Of a stretch of 28,145 nt of DNA, positions 12,701-20,192 are shown in pieces. Position numbers and translations under genes: made by a program. Below the pieces are notes generated by a model. It had not been told where the DNA came from. It saw only the letters and a program-made list of their open reading frames with translations, and searched no databases. Numbering within the stretch: the first letter of the stretch is position 1; each line of letters starts with the position of its first letter. Origin of the DNA: a virus; the IMG/VR virus record IMGVR_UViG_3300042010_000253, positions 1 to 28,145 of that record; one strand, given 5' to 3'.

Positions 12701-12952
12701 ATGGGTAAAGACGCAAGCTATGAGGTGATCCACCGTGGGGAGTACATGGAACGCGTAGTTCCTGGCAAATGGCTATTCATTCAGCGGGCAAAGGAATATG
12801 GCGGCGGCTGGTGGTTCGGGCGTGGTTATGATGACTGTTTCATTTTGGAGTTCGAACAGCCGACATCACTGGGCGCGGGGATAGATTACATCCTGGCGTA
12901 TGGGAGGGTTCAGCAGCTACCTGACTTTGATGATGATTTTAAATTGACCTGA
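12701..12952 (+). CDS. SOS-controlled small protein, candidate antirepressor
   Basis: An 83-residue protein (MGKDASYEVIHRGEYMER, then WLFIQRAKEYGGGWWFGRGYDD) with an acidic C-terminus (QQLPDFDDDFKLT). GGGG lies before the ATG and a LexA box just before that. The upstream frame is open but lacks ribosome sites. It is not DinI-like and I recognise no family. The aromatic, glycine-rich middle (KEYGGGWWFG) may form a compact beta domain. Salmonella Gifsy and phage 186 use LexA-controlled antirepressors (AntO, Tum) to induce prophages whose repressor cannot be cleaved. Because this prophage also has a non-cleavable repressor, such a role is plausible, but direct evidence is missing. Confidence 0.68.
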   Translation: MGKDASYEVIHRGEYMERVVPGKWLFIQRAKEYGGGWWFGRGYDDCFILEFEQPTSLGAGIDYILAYGRVQQLPDFDDDFKLT

Positions 12953-13109
12953 CATGCTGCTTTTTCAAAGCGCCAGCTAGTTAGAGGTAACCCTCTTTTG
13001 GAGGCTCACACCAAAAGGTGTCTTTACTACAGCACACAAACGAAGGTTATTTTAAAGTTTGGCTTTAGATTGCAGGTGAATTATCAGTAAATTCGCCGGG
13101 GGGACTTTT
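12953..13109. other. Intergenic with inverted repeats
   Basis: About 155 bases without a gene. CTTTTGG (12993-ish) pairs with CCAAAAG across a short loop, a stable hairpin that could end the SOS gene. AT-rich sequence follows, then GGGGGGA before the next start. Confidence 0.4.
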
Positions 13110-13331
13110 GTGAAAAATATCAATATCGAGGTGCCAGAAAAAGGTTTTGTGGTTGTGGATTGTCGTTCAGGCGAGACTATAGCGCGTATGAAAGAATTTC
13201 CAAAAAAGGGACGCTCTTTAATGACATACAGCCCTCATGGAATAAGTTTTATGCCACTCATGGAAGGAGAAATTATAGGAACTACTAAACTTTTCGAAAG
13301 TCTGATTGAGAAAGCTCGCACCAGCGGTTAG
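13110..13331 (+). CDS. Small phage protein, GTG start
   Basis: A 73-residue protein starting at GTG with GGGGGGA eight bases upstream. The N-terminus (MKNINIEVPEKGFVVVDCRSGE) is a probable strand-rich domain, followed by a basic stretch (KEFPKKGRSL) and a helical end. I recognise no family. It lies between the SOS gene and the recombination genes, is AT-rich, and may belong to the same middle transcript. Confidence 0.6.
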   Translation: MKNINIEVPEKGFVVVDCRSGETIARMKEFPKKGRSLMTYSPHGISFMPLMEGEIIGTTKLFESLIEKARTSG

Positions 13332-13418
13332 AATTGCAAACTGCAAGCCTGAACACCTTGCAAACATGCTGCGCCACACCGGAGAATCTGATGGCGCACA
13401 AAACATTTTTATCCCTTC

Positions 13419-13444
13419 AGCACTGCTCCTTCCATAGCAGTGCT
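13419..13444. promoter_or_regulatory. Perfect hairpin before the Ref-like gene
   Basis: AGCACTGCT and AGCAGTGCT form a nine-base-pair perfect inverted repeat with an eight-base loop. A second repeat, TGCGCCA/TGGCGCA, lies about 40 bases to the left. There is no T-run for an intrinsic terminator. It may be an operator or processing site. No protein is known to bind it. Confidence 0.4.
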
Positions 13445-13469
13445 TTGCCTTATCTGCTGGTGGCCCGGC

Positions 13470-13763
13470 ATGACTAAGGCAGAACGTATCTATCTTTCCC
13501 GCGTGGCCTCACTGGGCTGCGTGGTCTGCCGTAATCTTCGCTTGGGCGACACACCGGCGGAAATTCATCACATCCGGACAGGGCAGGGCACAAGCCAGCG
13601 CTCTGATCACTACCGGACGCTCCCCCTTTGTCATACACATCACCGCACCGGTGGTTACGGCGTGGCCTTTCACGCTGGCCCGAGGCAATGGCAGAAAAAC
13701 TTCGGTACCGAGACGCAGCTGCTGGAGCAGGTGCAGATTGAGCTGGGGGTGTTCTTTGCCTAA
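13470..13763 (+). CDS. Ref-like (P1) RecA-dependent nuclease domain protein
   Basis: A 97-residue protein with the core of the Ref family, an HNH-like nuclease that needs RecA: CVVC (residues 17-20), EIHHIRTGQG, then PLCHTHHRTGGYGVAFHAG. The two cysteine pairs and histidines that hold zinc and form the HNH site are all present. P1 Ref is 186 residues with a basic N-terminal extension; here only the globular part remains, the usual form in lambdoid phages. I chose MTKAERIYL because GGTGG lies upstream. It sits in the nin-like region before RusA, suggesting a role in recombination. Confidence 0.85.
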   Translation: MTKAERIYLSRVASLGCVVCRNLRLGDTPAEIHHIRTGQGTSQRSDHYRTLPLCHTHHRTGGYGVAFHAGPRQWQKNFGTETQLLEQVQIELGVFFA

Positions 13764-14124
13764 GTACATCATTACGCCCGTAGGTAAGCCACGCATGACC
13801 CGCTCAGATAAATGGAAACAGCGCCCACCGGTGATGCGCTATCGCATGTTTTGCGATGAAGCCCGCCTGCATGATATCCGCGTTCCGGAGGCCGGCGCCC
13901 ACATTACCTACGTTCTGCCGATGCCAAAAAGCTGGAGCAAGAAAAAGTGTGCCCAGATGGCCGGCACACCCCACCAACAAAAACCCGATATCGACAACCT
14001 GACTAAGGCTCTACTGGATGCCCTGTTTGATGACGACGCGCACATTTGGGATGTGCGGGCATCAAAAGTCTGGGGAGAGACTGGCATGATCATCATCGAG
14101 AATATTGGAGAAAGAAATGCGTGA
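13756..14124 (+). CDS. rusA: RusA-type Holliday junction resolvase
   Basis: A 122-residue protein. The KPDIDNLTKALLDALFDDDA block holds the conserved aspartates of RusA (D-x-D pair and a later DD), which bind magnesium and cut four-way junctions. Residues 1-12 (PKYIITPVGKPRMTRSDKW) match the family N-terminus. The start is a TTG with GGGGG upstream; the longer frame is the shadow of the previous gene. It overlaps the Ref-like gene by eight bases and Q by eight. RusA replaces lambda NinG in many lambdoid phages. Confidence 0.92.
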   Translation: MPKYIITPVGKPRMTRSDKWKQRPPVMRYRMFCDEARLHDIRVPEAGAHITYVLPMPKSWSKKKCAQMAGTPHQQKPDIDNLTKALLDALFDDDAHIWDVRASKVWGETGMIIIENIGERNA

Positions 14125-14464
14125 TATGTATGAGGTAATGGATCGCTGGGGAGCTTGGGCTGCTGCCGATAGCAGTGGAGTCGACTGGCAACCAATTGCT
14201 GCTGGTTTTAAAGGTCTATTGCCGCACGGTAAGAAATCACGCCTTCAATGTGACGACGACGAAGGGATAATGATCGACGGTTGTGTTGCCCGATTGAAGA
14301 AGTACAAACCTGAAGAGTATGAGTTGATAATCGCTCACTTCGTTATTGGAATTTCTCTACGAGCGATAGCGAAGAAACGTAAATGCTCGGATGGCACTAT
14401 CAGGAAGGAATTGCAAACCGCCATGGGGTTTATTGAAGGGTGTATGTGTTTGATTTTATCTTAA
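14117..14464 (+). CDS. Antitermination protein Q (phage 21 type)
   Basis: A 115-residue protein: MRDMYEVMDRWGAWAA, then DWQPIAAGFKGLLP, the acidic CDDDEGIMIDGCVARLKK and a C-terminal HTH (GISLRAIAKKRKCSDGTIRKEL). This matches the PF06530-type Q of phage 21 and Shiga-toxin-type phages in order and length, and it lacks the zinc finger of lambda Q. The ATG has GGAG six bases upstream and overlaps rusA by eight bases. Q lets RNA polymerase ignore terminators from the late promoter, here probably the hairpin near 16240, to express the lysis and packaging genes. Confidence 0.92.
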   Translation: MRDMYEVMDRWGAWAAADSSGVDWQPIAAGFKGLLPHGKKSRLQCDDDEGIMIDGCVARLKKYKPEEYELIIAHFVIGISLRAIAKKRKCSDGTIRKELQTAMGFIEGCMCLILS

Positions 14465-14476
14465 TTTAGAGGTGGA

Positions 14477-14863
14477 TTATTCTTTTGCCTGAGCTTTTGA
14501 TTCAATCTCAGTTAAGGCATCAAGGCGGATGTTTATATTTTTCAAGAGCTTATTGTCTAAATCAATAAGACATTGATTATAGTGCGCAATTTGGTCAGGT
14601 GTGAGGTTAGGGTTGGCCAGACAGTTCGTAATGAATTTTCTGGCCGTTTTTATTTCTCTTTTCATTCTTACGTCATTCAGTGTAGGCAAACCTATGTAAG
14701 CGATGAGAAGAATTACTACGTGAGATAAACCAACAGCAGCTCCAGGCGCTAACGATTTGAAGAAGGCCATCTGAGGAGCCCAGTCAAAAAGGAAATTCAA
14801 TCCAGCAGTGATAAGGGTGGTAAACCACGCTTGCATTGCCAGGTAGGATTTAGCGTTAGCCAT
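14477..14863 (-). CDS. Two-pass membrane protein of the reverse cassette
   Basis: A 128-residue protein with two hydrophobic helices (about 12-28 and 42-62: VGLSHVVILLIAYIGL) and a charged, helical C-terminus (about 70-128) probably in the cytoplasm. The start follows the stop of the upstream gene directly (TGAATG), with GGGAAGG before it, so translation is coupled. It is the last gene of a three-gene reverse cassette between Q and the late genes. I recognise no family. Together with the second membrane protein it could form a membrane effector. Confidence 0.72.
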   Translation of the reverse strand: MANAKSYLAMQAWFTTLITAGLNFLFDWAPQMAFFKSLAPGAAVGLSHVVILLIAYIGLPTLNDVRMKREIKTARKFITNCLANPNLTPDQIAHYNQCLIDLDNKLLKNINIRLDALTEIESKAQAKE

Positions 14864-15109
14864 TCACCTTCCCGCACTCGCTTCGTTACGTGTTTTTAGA
14901 TCGCGTAGCAGTAACGCCAGCTGTTCAGCGTCTTTTTCATTCCTAACGCTTACTTTTCGTTTGGAGGTTTTGCCCTGAGGGTCAGTATAAGTTAGCTCAA
15001 TGTACGCATTCGGCTTTACCCAAACCAAAAACCTAAGCACAGCATATCTGACCGTCATCGCGACGGCCATGAATACAGTGACGTAAAGCATAATGCTTAG
15101 GATTGACAT
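14864..15109 (-). CDS. Single-pass membrane protein of the reverse cassette
   Basis: An 81-residue protein with one long N-terminal hydrophobic helix (about 3-31: IMLYVTVFMAVAMTVRYAVL) and a soluble, basic C-terminal half (YTDPQGKTSKRKVSVRNEKDAEQLALLLRDL) with the look of a small beta-alpha domain. The start is three bases after the stop of the upstream gene and the end adjoins the next start, so the trio is one operon. The family is unknown to me. Confidence 0.72.
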   Translation of the reverse strand: MSILSIMLYVTVFMAVAMTVRYAVLRFLVWVKPNAYIELTYTDPQGKTSKRKVSVRNEKDAEQLALLLRDLKTRNEASAGR

Positions 15110-15112
15110 GAT

Positions 15113-15991
15113 TTATAATAGTTTCCTGTCTGCTGCCGCTCTGTGACGTATAACTTTAGTGATACTATAACGTGGTTTAGATAGTTCGCCATTTGTTTCT
15201 TTTGTTGTTTCCGTGAGTTCAACAACAAAAAGATCGTCTTTACAGAACGCTGCCTGGTTGTGTTCAACCCGTTCGAGAAATGCCTCATCTTTCATAGATG
15301 CGCTGACTTCTTCGCCACCTGGCAGAATGATGTCCCAGCTTTTGCCTTGCTTGAAGCGAACATTAGCAAAATGTACGTTAGCTTCGCGTGTCGTTACGTG
15401 CGTTTTCTCAACAAAAGTAGATTTCGCAACTTTAAAGCTTGCTGCTTCAACTTGTGTCACCCTGACTACCTTATGATCCTGTTGTGAAACCGAGAACGTA
15501 GATGGTTTGTCAGTCTGCAGGGGTTTATAAATTAATTTATCCAGCTCCTTTCGGATGATTGGACTTGTGATTAATTTCTGGATATCGTTACTGCATTCAA
15601 CCTTCTCACCATCCACTTCTATTTCTGCAGTATCTTTTTGTTCATCGACAACAATAGAGCTGATTTTACGCCCTTTGAGCCATTCGATTATACCGAGCAC
15701 GCCACCTGCGGCAGCTCCTGCACCCGCAACGAGACCAAGGGCATTAATGGTTTTAATGCTCCCCATCACCGCTACCAGCAAAGTAAATGAACCTTCTTTT
15801 GTTGCCTTAATGTTAACTTTCGGCTCTGCTGTTTCGCCGTTAATAATTTTTTCGGCATGTTCAATGAGGGTACTAAGCGAGGTCAATGCTTCACCTAATG
15901 TTTTCGCATCGATCTGATTATCTGCATAAGCCTCGCCACCATAGGCAATTTCGATTTCGGTAACTGGCAAGTTTTCGAGCTGCTGTGTCAT
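15113..15991 (-). CDS. Large protein of the reverse cassette, possible sensor
   Basis: A 292-residue protein, start MTQQLENLPV with AAGGA upstream. Residues 10-75 form an alpha/beta part (EIEIAYGGEAYADNQIDAKT, then EALTSLSTLIEHAEKII and KEGSFTLLVAVM). A glycine/alanine-rich hydrophobic helix (83-104: ALGLVAGAGAAAGGVLGI) is followed by WLKGRK and a mostly beta C-terminus to about 285. The same layout, LGEAL...SF...WLKG, is shared by many uncharacterised phage and mobile-element proteins. It may touch the membrane through the Gly/Ala helix. It runs opposite to the late genes, as lysogeny-expressed genes do. Function unknown; phage exclusion is a guess from place. Confidence 0.75.
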   Translation of the reverse strand: MTQQLENLPVTEIEIAYGGEAYADNQIDAKTLGEALTSLSTLIEHAEKIINGETAEPKVNIKATKEGSFTLLVAVMGSIKTINALGLVAGAGAAAGGVLGIIEWLKGRKISSIVVDEQKDTAEIEVDGEKVECSNDIQKLITSPIIRKELDKLIYKPLQTDKPSTFSVSQQDHKVVRVTQVEAASFKVAKSTFVEKTHVTTREANVHFANVRFKQGKSWDIILPGGEEVSASMKDEAFLERVEHNQAAFCKDDLFVVELTETTKETNGELSKPRYSITKVIRHRAAADRKLL

Positions 15992-16177
15992 CAAAAAGCA
16001 TCCTTTGCGAAAGAGAAATAGCAATAGGATACAGATAATCATGTGAAAATCACTAACGCGTACGCAAAAACTCTCGTAACCTGTTAAGAGTGGTTACTTC
16101 GTCACACCGCTTAATCATCGAAATCCTCCCTGCCGAGGTTTATTGTTATGCGGTGATACGACAGGGATATTCGCAAA

Positions 16178-16251
16178 GATGCATTGCATCAGTACCCCTA
16201 ATATATTGTCGGAATTCCAGAACTGCTATTACCCGCTACGCCGGGTTTTTT
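16178..16251 (+). promoter_or_regulatory. Late promoter region with early terminator
   Basis: A perfect inverted repeat (GATGCA-T-TGCATC, 16178-16190) is followed by TAATAT (16199-16204), a possible -10. An intrinsic terminator follows, ACCCG-CTACGC-CGGGT with T6 (16231-16251). In phage 21-type systems Q loads at the late promoter and lets polymerase pass such a terminator. The -35 is unclear, so I call the promoter only tentatively; the terminator is good. Confidence 0.6.
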
Positions 16252-16348
16252 CGTATCTGCGCTTTTCTGGCGAAACCTCACTTCACCGCTTGCTGTCACC
16301 GGCAACCAGAGTTATCTGTATGTCGCGCCAATGTTTGGGAGAAAAGAC

Positions 16349-16540
16349 ATGCAAAATCAGCCATATATGACAGCAGAAGCAAAGGCAATTTTTAGCGAAC
16401 TGACCACCACCCCGGCAACGGCTGGAGAAATTGCAGACCACGTTCACATGAGCCTGGCACGCTGCCAGTTCATCCTGACGCAACTGGTTATGGCGGGGTT
16501 GGCTATTTATCAGTTCGGCTGTTACAAGCGCTGCCAGTAA
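16349..16540 (+). CDS. Small HTH-like late protein
   Basis: A 63-residue protein starting MQNQPYMTAEAKAIFSEL, with GGGAG at proper distance. Residues 8-58 look like a winged HTH: TPATAGEIADHVHMSLARC, then FILTQLVMAGLAIYQFG. It follows the late leader and precedes the DNA methylase. Proteins of this type are seen next to the same methylase in lambdoid phages, and I know of no defined role. A regulator of methylase or late expression is possible. Confidence 0.7.
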   Translation: MQNQPYMTAEAKAIFSELTTTPATAGEIADHVHMSLARCQFILTQLVMAGLAIYQFGCYKRCQ

Positions 16541-16690
16541 TGGCGGTTTTTCCGCTGTGAAATGGGCGACTGGCGGGTGCTGGAACACCCGGCCAGCCAC
16601 TTGCCCGTTATACGACTCACGGGCAAATCAAGGCCCACCGCTTTAGTGCACAAAGCGATCAAAGCCTGTCAAAAAAAGGCGACAAAAACC
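16541..16690 (+). other. Leader before the methylase with hairpins
   Basis: Several hairpins lie before the likely methylase start: GGGTG/CACCC (about 16575-16590) and a perfect TTGCCCGT/ACGGGCAA stem (about 16602-16627). The methylase frame is open from an ATG at 16562, but that codon has no ribosome site, so I treat this as untranslated leader. It may control methylase translation. Confidence 0.4.
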
Positions 16691-17719
16691 ATGAGCGAGA
16701 ACAAAGTGCAGCTGGTTAATGATGACGCGCTGCAATTTGTAAAAACTCTTCCCGACAATTCTGTTGATTTAATCGTTACCGATCCCCCTTACTTTAAAGT
16801 GAAGCCCAACGGCTGGGACCACCAGTGGAAAGGGGATGAAGATTATTTGCGCTGGCTGGACAGCTGCCTTGCTGAGTTCTGGCGGGTATTGAAACCAGTG
16901 GGAAGCATTTATCTATTCTGTGGCCACCGCCTGGCGGCTGACACCGAAATCATGATGCGTAACCGCTTCAACATTCTGAATCATATCATCTGGGCGAAGC
17001 CCTCCGGACGATGGAATGGCTGCCACAAAGAAAGCCTGCGCGCATATTTCCCCGCGACTGAACGCATTATTTTTGCTGAACATTACCAGGGGCCGTATAA
17101 GCCGAAAGACACTGGCTACGGTGAAAAATGCCAGGAGCTAAAGCAGTGTGCTCTTGCCCCCTTGATAAATTACTTCCGTGAAGCGCGGCAGGCACTGGGA
17201 GTGACAGCGAAAGAAATCGCCGCGGCAACCGGCAAAAACATGGCTTCACACTGGTTTGGTTTAAGTCAGTGGCAACTGCCGAACGAAACAGATTACCGGA
17301 AGTTGCAGCAGCTGTTTGATCGCCGCGCCAGAGAGAAGCATCAGCGCAACGAGCTGCAAACCCCGCATCATCAGCTGGTGGCCGAGTGGCGCACACTAAA
17401 CCGAAAATACGACGAACTGATGGAGGAATACAAAACTTTTCGACGTTATTTCTCTGTTTCCGCTGCGGTGCCTTATACCGACGTCTGGACCCATAAACCC
17501 GTGCAATTTTATCCGGGCAAGCATCCCTGTGAAAAACCTGCCGATATGCTGCGGGAAATCATTGCCGCCAGCAGCAGGCCGGGCGATCTGGTTGCGGATT
17601 TCTTTATGGGATCCGGCTCTACAGTCAAAGCAGCGCTGACACTGGGGCGCAGGGCCATAGGCGTAGAGCTGGAACCCGAAAGATATGATCAAACCGTCGC
17701 AGAAATACAAAATTTGTAA
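16691..17719 (+). CDS. DNA N6-adenine/N4-cytosine methyltransferase (beta class)
   Basis: A 342-residue S-adenosylmethionine-dependent methylase. DPPY (31-34) comes before DFFMGSGST (303-311), the motif order of the beta class. Between them a helical insertion of about 120 residues (about 150-270, with LGVTAKEIAAATGKNMASHW, an HTH-like run) probably binds the target DNA. The C-terminus ends EIQNL. It likely protects phage DNA from host restriction or alters gene expression; the recognition sequence cannot be read from this. An upstream in-frame ATG at 16562 would add 43 residues but lacks a ribosome site. Confidence 0.88.
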   Translation: MSENKVQLVNDDALQFVKTLPDNSVDLIVTDPPYFKVKPNGWDHQWKGDEDYLRWLDSCLAEFWRVLKPVGSIYLFCGHRLAADTEIMMRNRFNILNHIIWAKPSGRWNGCHKESLRAYFPATERIIFAEHYQGPYKPKDTGYGEKCQELKQCALAPLINYFREARQALGVTAKEIAAATGKNMASHWFGLSQWQLPNETDYRKLQQLFDRRAREKHQRNELQTPHHQLVAEWRTLNRKYDELMEEYKTFRRYFSVSAAVPYTDVWTHKPVQFYPGKHPCEKPADMLREIIAASSRPGDLVADFFMGSGSTVKAALTLGRRAIGVELEPERYDQTVAEIQNL

Positions 17720-17733
17720 GACCTGACGTAAGG

Positions 17734-18126
17734 TCAGTAAAGGGGCTGTTTTAGTGGCTCGCTTTCCCCGTTAACCTGATGGGGCGACGGGGATCTTTTC
17801 TTTCCGTAAGGACATACCTTTAGTGCGCAATGAAAAGGTGACATGCAATATTCTGAGTCATTTTCATTGAGTTCTGGGCAGACAATTTTTTCTTTCATGC
17901 TATTCCATGCCTGCAGATTGAAGGGGGTGATGTTATAGATAGTCAATGGCATATATTTACCGTTAATTGCCATGCCGTTTCTGTACGGTTCTATTGTCGC
18001 ACCGGAAGGGAAAAGCACGCTGCCTTCATACCATATTACTAGTTTTAGCATCTTCAGGCTGACTATGCTCGAAAATGCTATTCCAGTATTGGGGCATGCA
18101 ATTGTGTCAATGACCGTCCACTTCAC
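17734..18126 (-). CDS. Cysteine-bearing reverse-strand protein of unknown function
   Basis: A 130-residue protein. I start at GTG because AAGGAG lies six bases before it; the TTG two codons earlier would be on top of the ribosome site. The N-terminus (KWTVIDTIACPNTG) is strand-like. The last third has four cysteines in CPEL...CMSPFHCALKVC, then a basic KKRSPSPH tail. It is AT-richer than the methylase and lies between convergent late genes, so it looks like a lysogeny-expressed cargo gene. No family is recognised. The cysteines may bind a metal or form disulfides. Confidence 0.65.
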   Translation of the reverse strand: MKWTVIDTIACPNTGIAFSSIVSLKMLKLVIWYEGSVLFPSGATIEPYRNGMAINGKYMPLTIYNITPFNLQAWNSMKEKIVCPELNENDSEYCMSPFHCALKVCPYGKKRSPSPHQVNGESEPLKQPLY

Positions 18127-18510
18127 ATCCAACTCCTTTGAGTGCTTAAAATTACTTCGTAAAGAAATATATTGAGAAATGTATTTGCTAAAGCATGTTT
18201 CAAAAGGTAATAGGTTTTTCAGGATGTTTCAATACCACATAAGTCATTGAAAATGATCGACTTTATCTCAAATATAGCTTAATTCCTTATATTTCATAGG
18301 GTAACAAGATTGTAGGGGAAGACAGACAAACATAACTTTACCTTTGTATAAGTAAAATAAGATCATTTTTTGATCAAATTAAACTCTGCATTAATTTTAA
18401 CTGGCTAACAAGTGCAGAAACATTTTTTGCAAGGGAACTCTTTAGCAATGATTAATTGCCTAAGATTCCCTATTAAGTTAATGCCTGACAAATCACTTAA
18501 CGAGAATTAA
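18127..18510. other. AT-rich intergenic region before the lysis genes
   Basis: About 380 bases with no supported gene. It holds TGATCA-TTTTTT-TGATC-type repeats (about 18362-18376) and several TATAAT-like blocks in both directions, so promoters for the reverse gene and perhaps the lysis genes may lie here, but I can point to none firmly. Confidence 0.4.
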
Positions 18511-18891
18511 ATGACCGATCCCCTGACTGTATCAGCGGGCATTGCCACCGGTACGGCAGGTATAACTATTGCCGCCATTTTTCCGGAAGCGACGCCCGCC
18601 GTAATGCTGTGTTCGCTGGGTGGAGCTGCGCTGTATGTACTGACAGCAGATGAGCATCAGCCCTGGAAGCAAATTGTTTTCGCCATGATTTCCTTCATGG
18701 GCGGTATGTATTTCGGCGGAACGGCGGCAGACATAAGCGCCGCACTTATAAATGCCGCGCTTCACAAACTTACGCCGCCCGTCACCGTAACTGTTTCTCG
18801 TCCTGTTGGTGCGCTGGTGGCGTCCGCCATCTCCGTTACCGTGCTGCTGCGCATCATGGCCCGTTCCCGTCATAAAGGGGAGGGCAAATGA
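18511..18891 (+). CDS. Putative holin
   Basis: A 126-residue membrane protein with about four hydrophobic helices (8-24, 30-47, 56-73 and 97-117) and a basic tail (RSRHKGEGK). It precedes a second membrane protein and the endolysin, the place of the holin. It resembles the family of putative enterobacterial phage holins (Phage_holin_8 type) with the MTDPLTVSAGIATG start. Ribosome site is modest (GAGAA). It would form pores that let the endolysin through. Its stop overlaps the next start by four bases. Confidence 0.8.
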   Translation: MTDPLTVSAGIATGTAGITIAAIFPEATPAVMLCSLGGAALYVLTADEHQPWKQIVFAMISFMGGMYFGGTAADISAALINAALHKLTPPVTVTVSRPVGALVASAISVTVLLRIMARSRHKGEGK

Positions 18892-19160
18892 GCATCGATG
18901 TTTTGCTTCTGCAGGCAAATGCCCTGGTATGCCTGATCACTATGCTGCGCCTGCTGGTTGTTCGTAAACGTGAACGAAGCCGGTTGATCTCGCTGGTGGC
19001 TTACGCCCTGATCCTTGCCTGTGGCTGGAAAGTGTTCCGCATCTGGGCTGGTGTCGGTCAGACAGACTGGGCGCAATTCGTTATCAATCTGTCGCTGTGC
19101 GTAACGATCATGTGCGCCCGCGGCAAACTTTCAAAAGTCGCCGGAGGATTAGATGGCTGA
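18888..19160 (+). CDS. Second holin-like lysis protein (3-TM)
   Basis: A 90-residue protein with three hydrophobic helices (about 5-22, 33-50 and 62-78) separated by short basic loops (VRKRERSR). This fits the phage holin family 3/7 type (PF05449-like). Start overlaps the previous stop (ATGA) and its end overlaps the endolysin by eight bases. In related phages this pair may work as holin and antiholin or as a two-part holin, which sequence alone cannot decide. Confidence 0.78.
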   Translation: MSIDVLLLQANALVCLITMLRLLVVRKRERSRLISLVAYALILACGWKVFRIWAGVGQTDWAQFVINLSLCVTIMCARGKLSKVAGGLDG

Positions 19161-19632
19161 ATTACCGTGGATCAAAGAGGCGCGGCGCTTCATTGGTAAG
19201 CGTGAAATCAAAGGCCCAAAACATAACCCGCTGATCGTGCAGTGGTGGAAAGACATTAAGCGCGGCGGGATTCGTGATGACGAAACACCGTGGTGTGCAG
19301 CGTTTACCGGAGCCATGCTGGAGCATGTCGGCATCCGTTCTACCCGATTCGAGTCTGCAAAATCGTATCTGGACTGGGGCATTGAGCTAAAAGAGCCGGT
19401 ATACGGCTGCGTGGTAGTGTTTACCCGTACCGGCGGTGGCCATGTTGGTTTCGTTGTCGGTCGTGACGAAAAAGATAATCTGCTGGTGCTGGGCGGCAAC
19501 CAGGGGGACGCGGTAAGCATTGCAGCGTTCAGCGTTTCGCGCGTGAGTGGTTATCGCTGGCCGTCCGGGGTGCAGTTCGACAAGCAACCGTTGCCGCTGG
19601 GCAGCGCTGCTCCTTCAGCGAGTGAAGCATGA
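19153..19632 (+). CDS. Endolysin, NlpC/P60-CHAP-like (TIGR02594 type)
   Basis: A 159-residue cysteine peptidase-type lysin. TPWCAAF holds the likely catalytic C48, GGGHVGF the H97, and VLGGNQGD the third residue (Asn). The order C-H-N fits the CHAP/NlpC amidase family and the TIGR02594 proteins of phages. It cleaves peptidoglycan peptides. There is no signal sequence, so a holin is needed. It overlaps the preceding gene by eight bases and the Rz gene by four. Confidence 0.88.
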   Translation: MAELPWIKEARRFIGKREIKGPKHNPLIVQWWKDIKRGGIRDDETPWCAAFTGAMLEHVGIRSTRFESAKSYLDWGIELKEPVYGCVVVFTRTGGGHVGFVVGRDEKDNLLVLGGNQGDAVSIAAFSVSRVSGYRWPSGVQFDKQPLPLGSAAPSASEA

Positions 19633-20096
19633 AAAAGCTGACCACGACAGGTCTAGTGCTGTCGGTCGTCGTGCTGGGGTGGGCCGCTGAACACTACTAC
19701 GGTAAAGCGGTGGAGTGGCGGGACAAATACCGGACAGCCTGGAGCACCACACAGCAGCAGGCCGACACGATAAACAGCATGCAGGAAAGGCAACAATCTC
19801 TTGCCGTCCTCGATGCAAAACATACGAAGGAATTAGTCGATGCACAAAACCAGATTGCTGCTCTTGAGCGTGATGTTGCCGCTGGCCGTAAGCAGCTGCA
19901 GCTCCACGCCCGTTGCCCCGCCGTGCCAGCGGGTAAATCCACCGGCACCACCGGCATGGATGATGGAACCCGCGCCCGACTTACTGGCGCCGCTGAACGG
20001 GATTATTACACCCTCAGAAAGCGCATCGAAACAGCCCGTAAGCAGATAGATGGGTTGCAGGACTACATCTTAAAGCAGTGTATCACCTCACATTAA
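19629..20096 (+). CDS. Rz inner-membrane spanin
   Basis: A 155-residue protein with a single N-terminal membrane helix (about 7-23: GLVLSVVVLGWAAEHYY), then a long periplasmic coiled coil (Gln/Glu-rich, about 35-90) and a Cys-bearing C-terminal region. It matches lambda Rz in length and layout. It pairs with Rz1 to fuse inner and outer membranes. It starts inside the endolysin stop (ATGA). Confidence 0.9.
   Translation: MKKLTTTGLVLSVVVLGWAAEHYYGKAVEWRDKYRTAWSTTQQQADTINSMQERQQSLAVLDAKHTKELVDAQNQIAALERDVAAGRKQLQLHARCPAVPAGKSTGTTGMDDGTRARLTGAAERDYYTLRKRIETARKQIDGLQDYILKQCITSH
19840..20049 (+). CDS. Rz1 outer-membrane spanin lipoprotein
   Basis: A 69-residue frame nested inside Rz, in another frame. 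It has a short signal peptide with lipobox AVSSC, so C20 would be lipidated. The mature part is proline-rich (PVAPP, NPPAPPAW), as in lambda Rz1. Nesting inside Rz is the typical arrangement. It completes the lysis system. Confidence 0.87.
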   Translation: MHKTRLLLLSVMLPLAVSSCSSTPVAPPCQRVNPPAPPAWMMEPAPDLLAPLNGIITPSESASKQPVSR

Positions 20097-20192
20097 CTGG
20101 AAAAATGCCACTAAACAGGTTGTTTTTTTATACCTGCGGAGGATATTTAATAATTGCACCAAAAGTGGGTGTATTGTTCATAAGGAATAAAA

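Noticed and set aside
16562-16690. N-terminal extension of the methylase
   Set aside because: The ATG at 16562 lacks a ribosome site and the added 43 residues are basic and unlike relatives; the hairpins suggest a leader.
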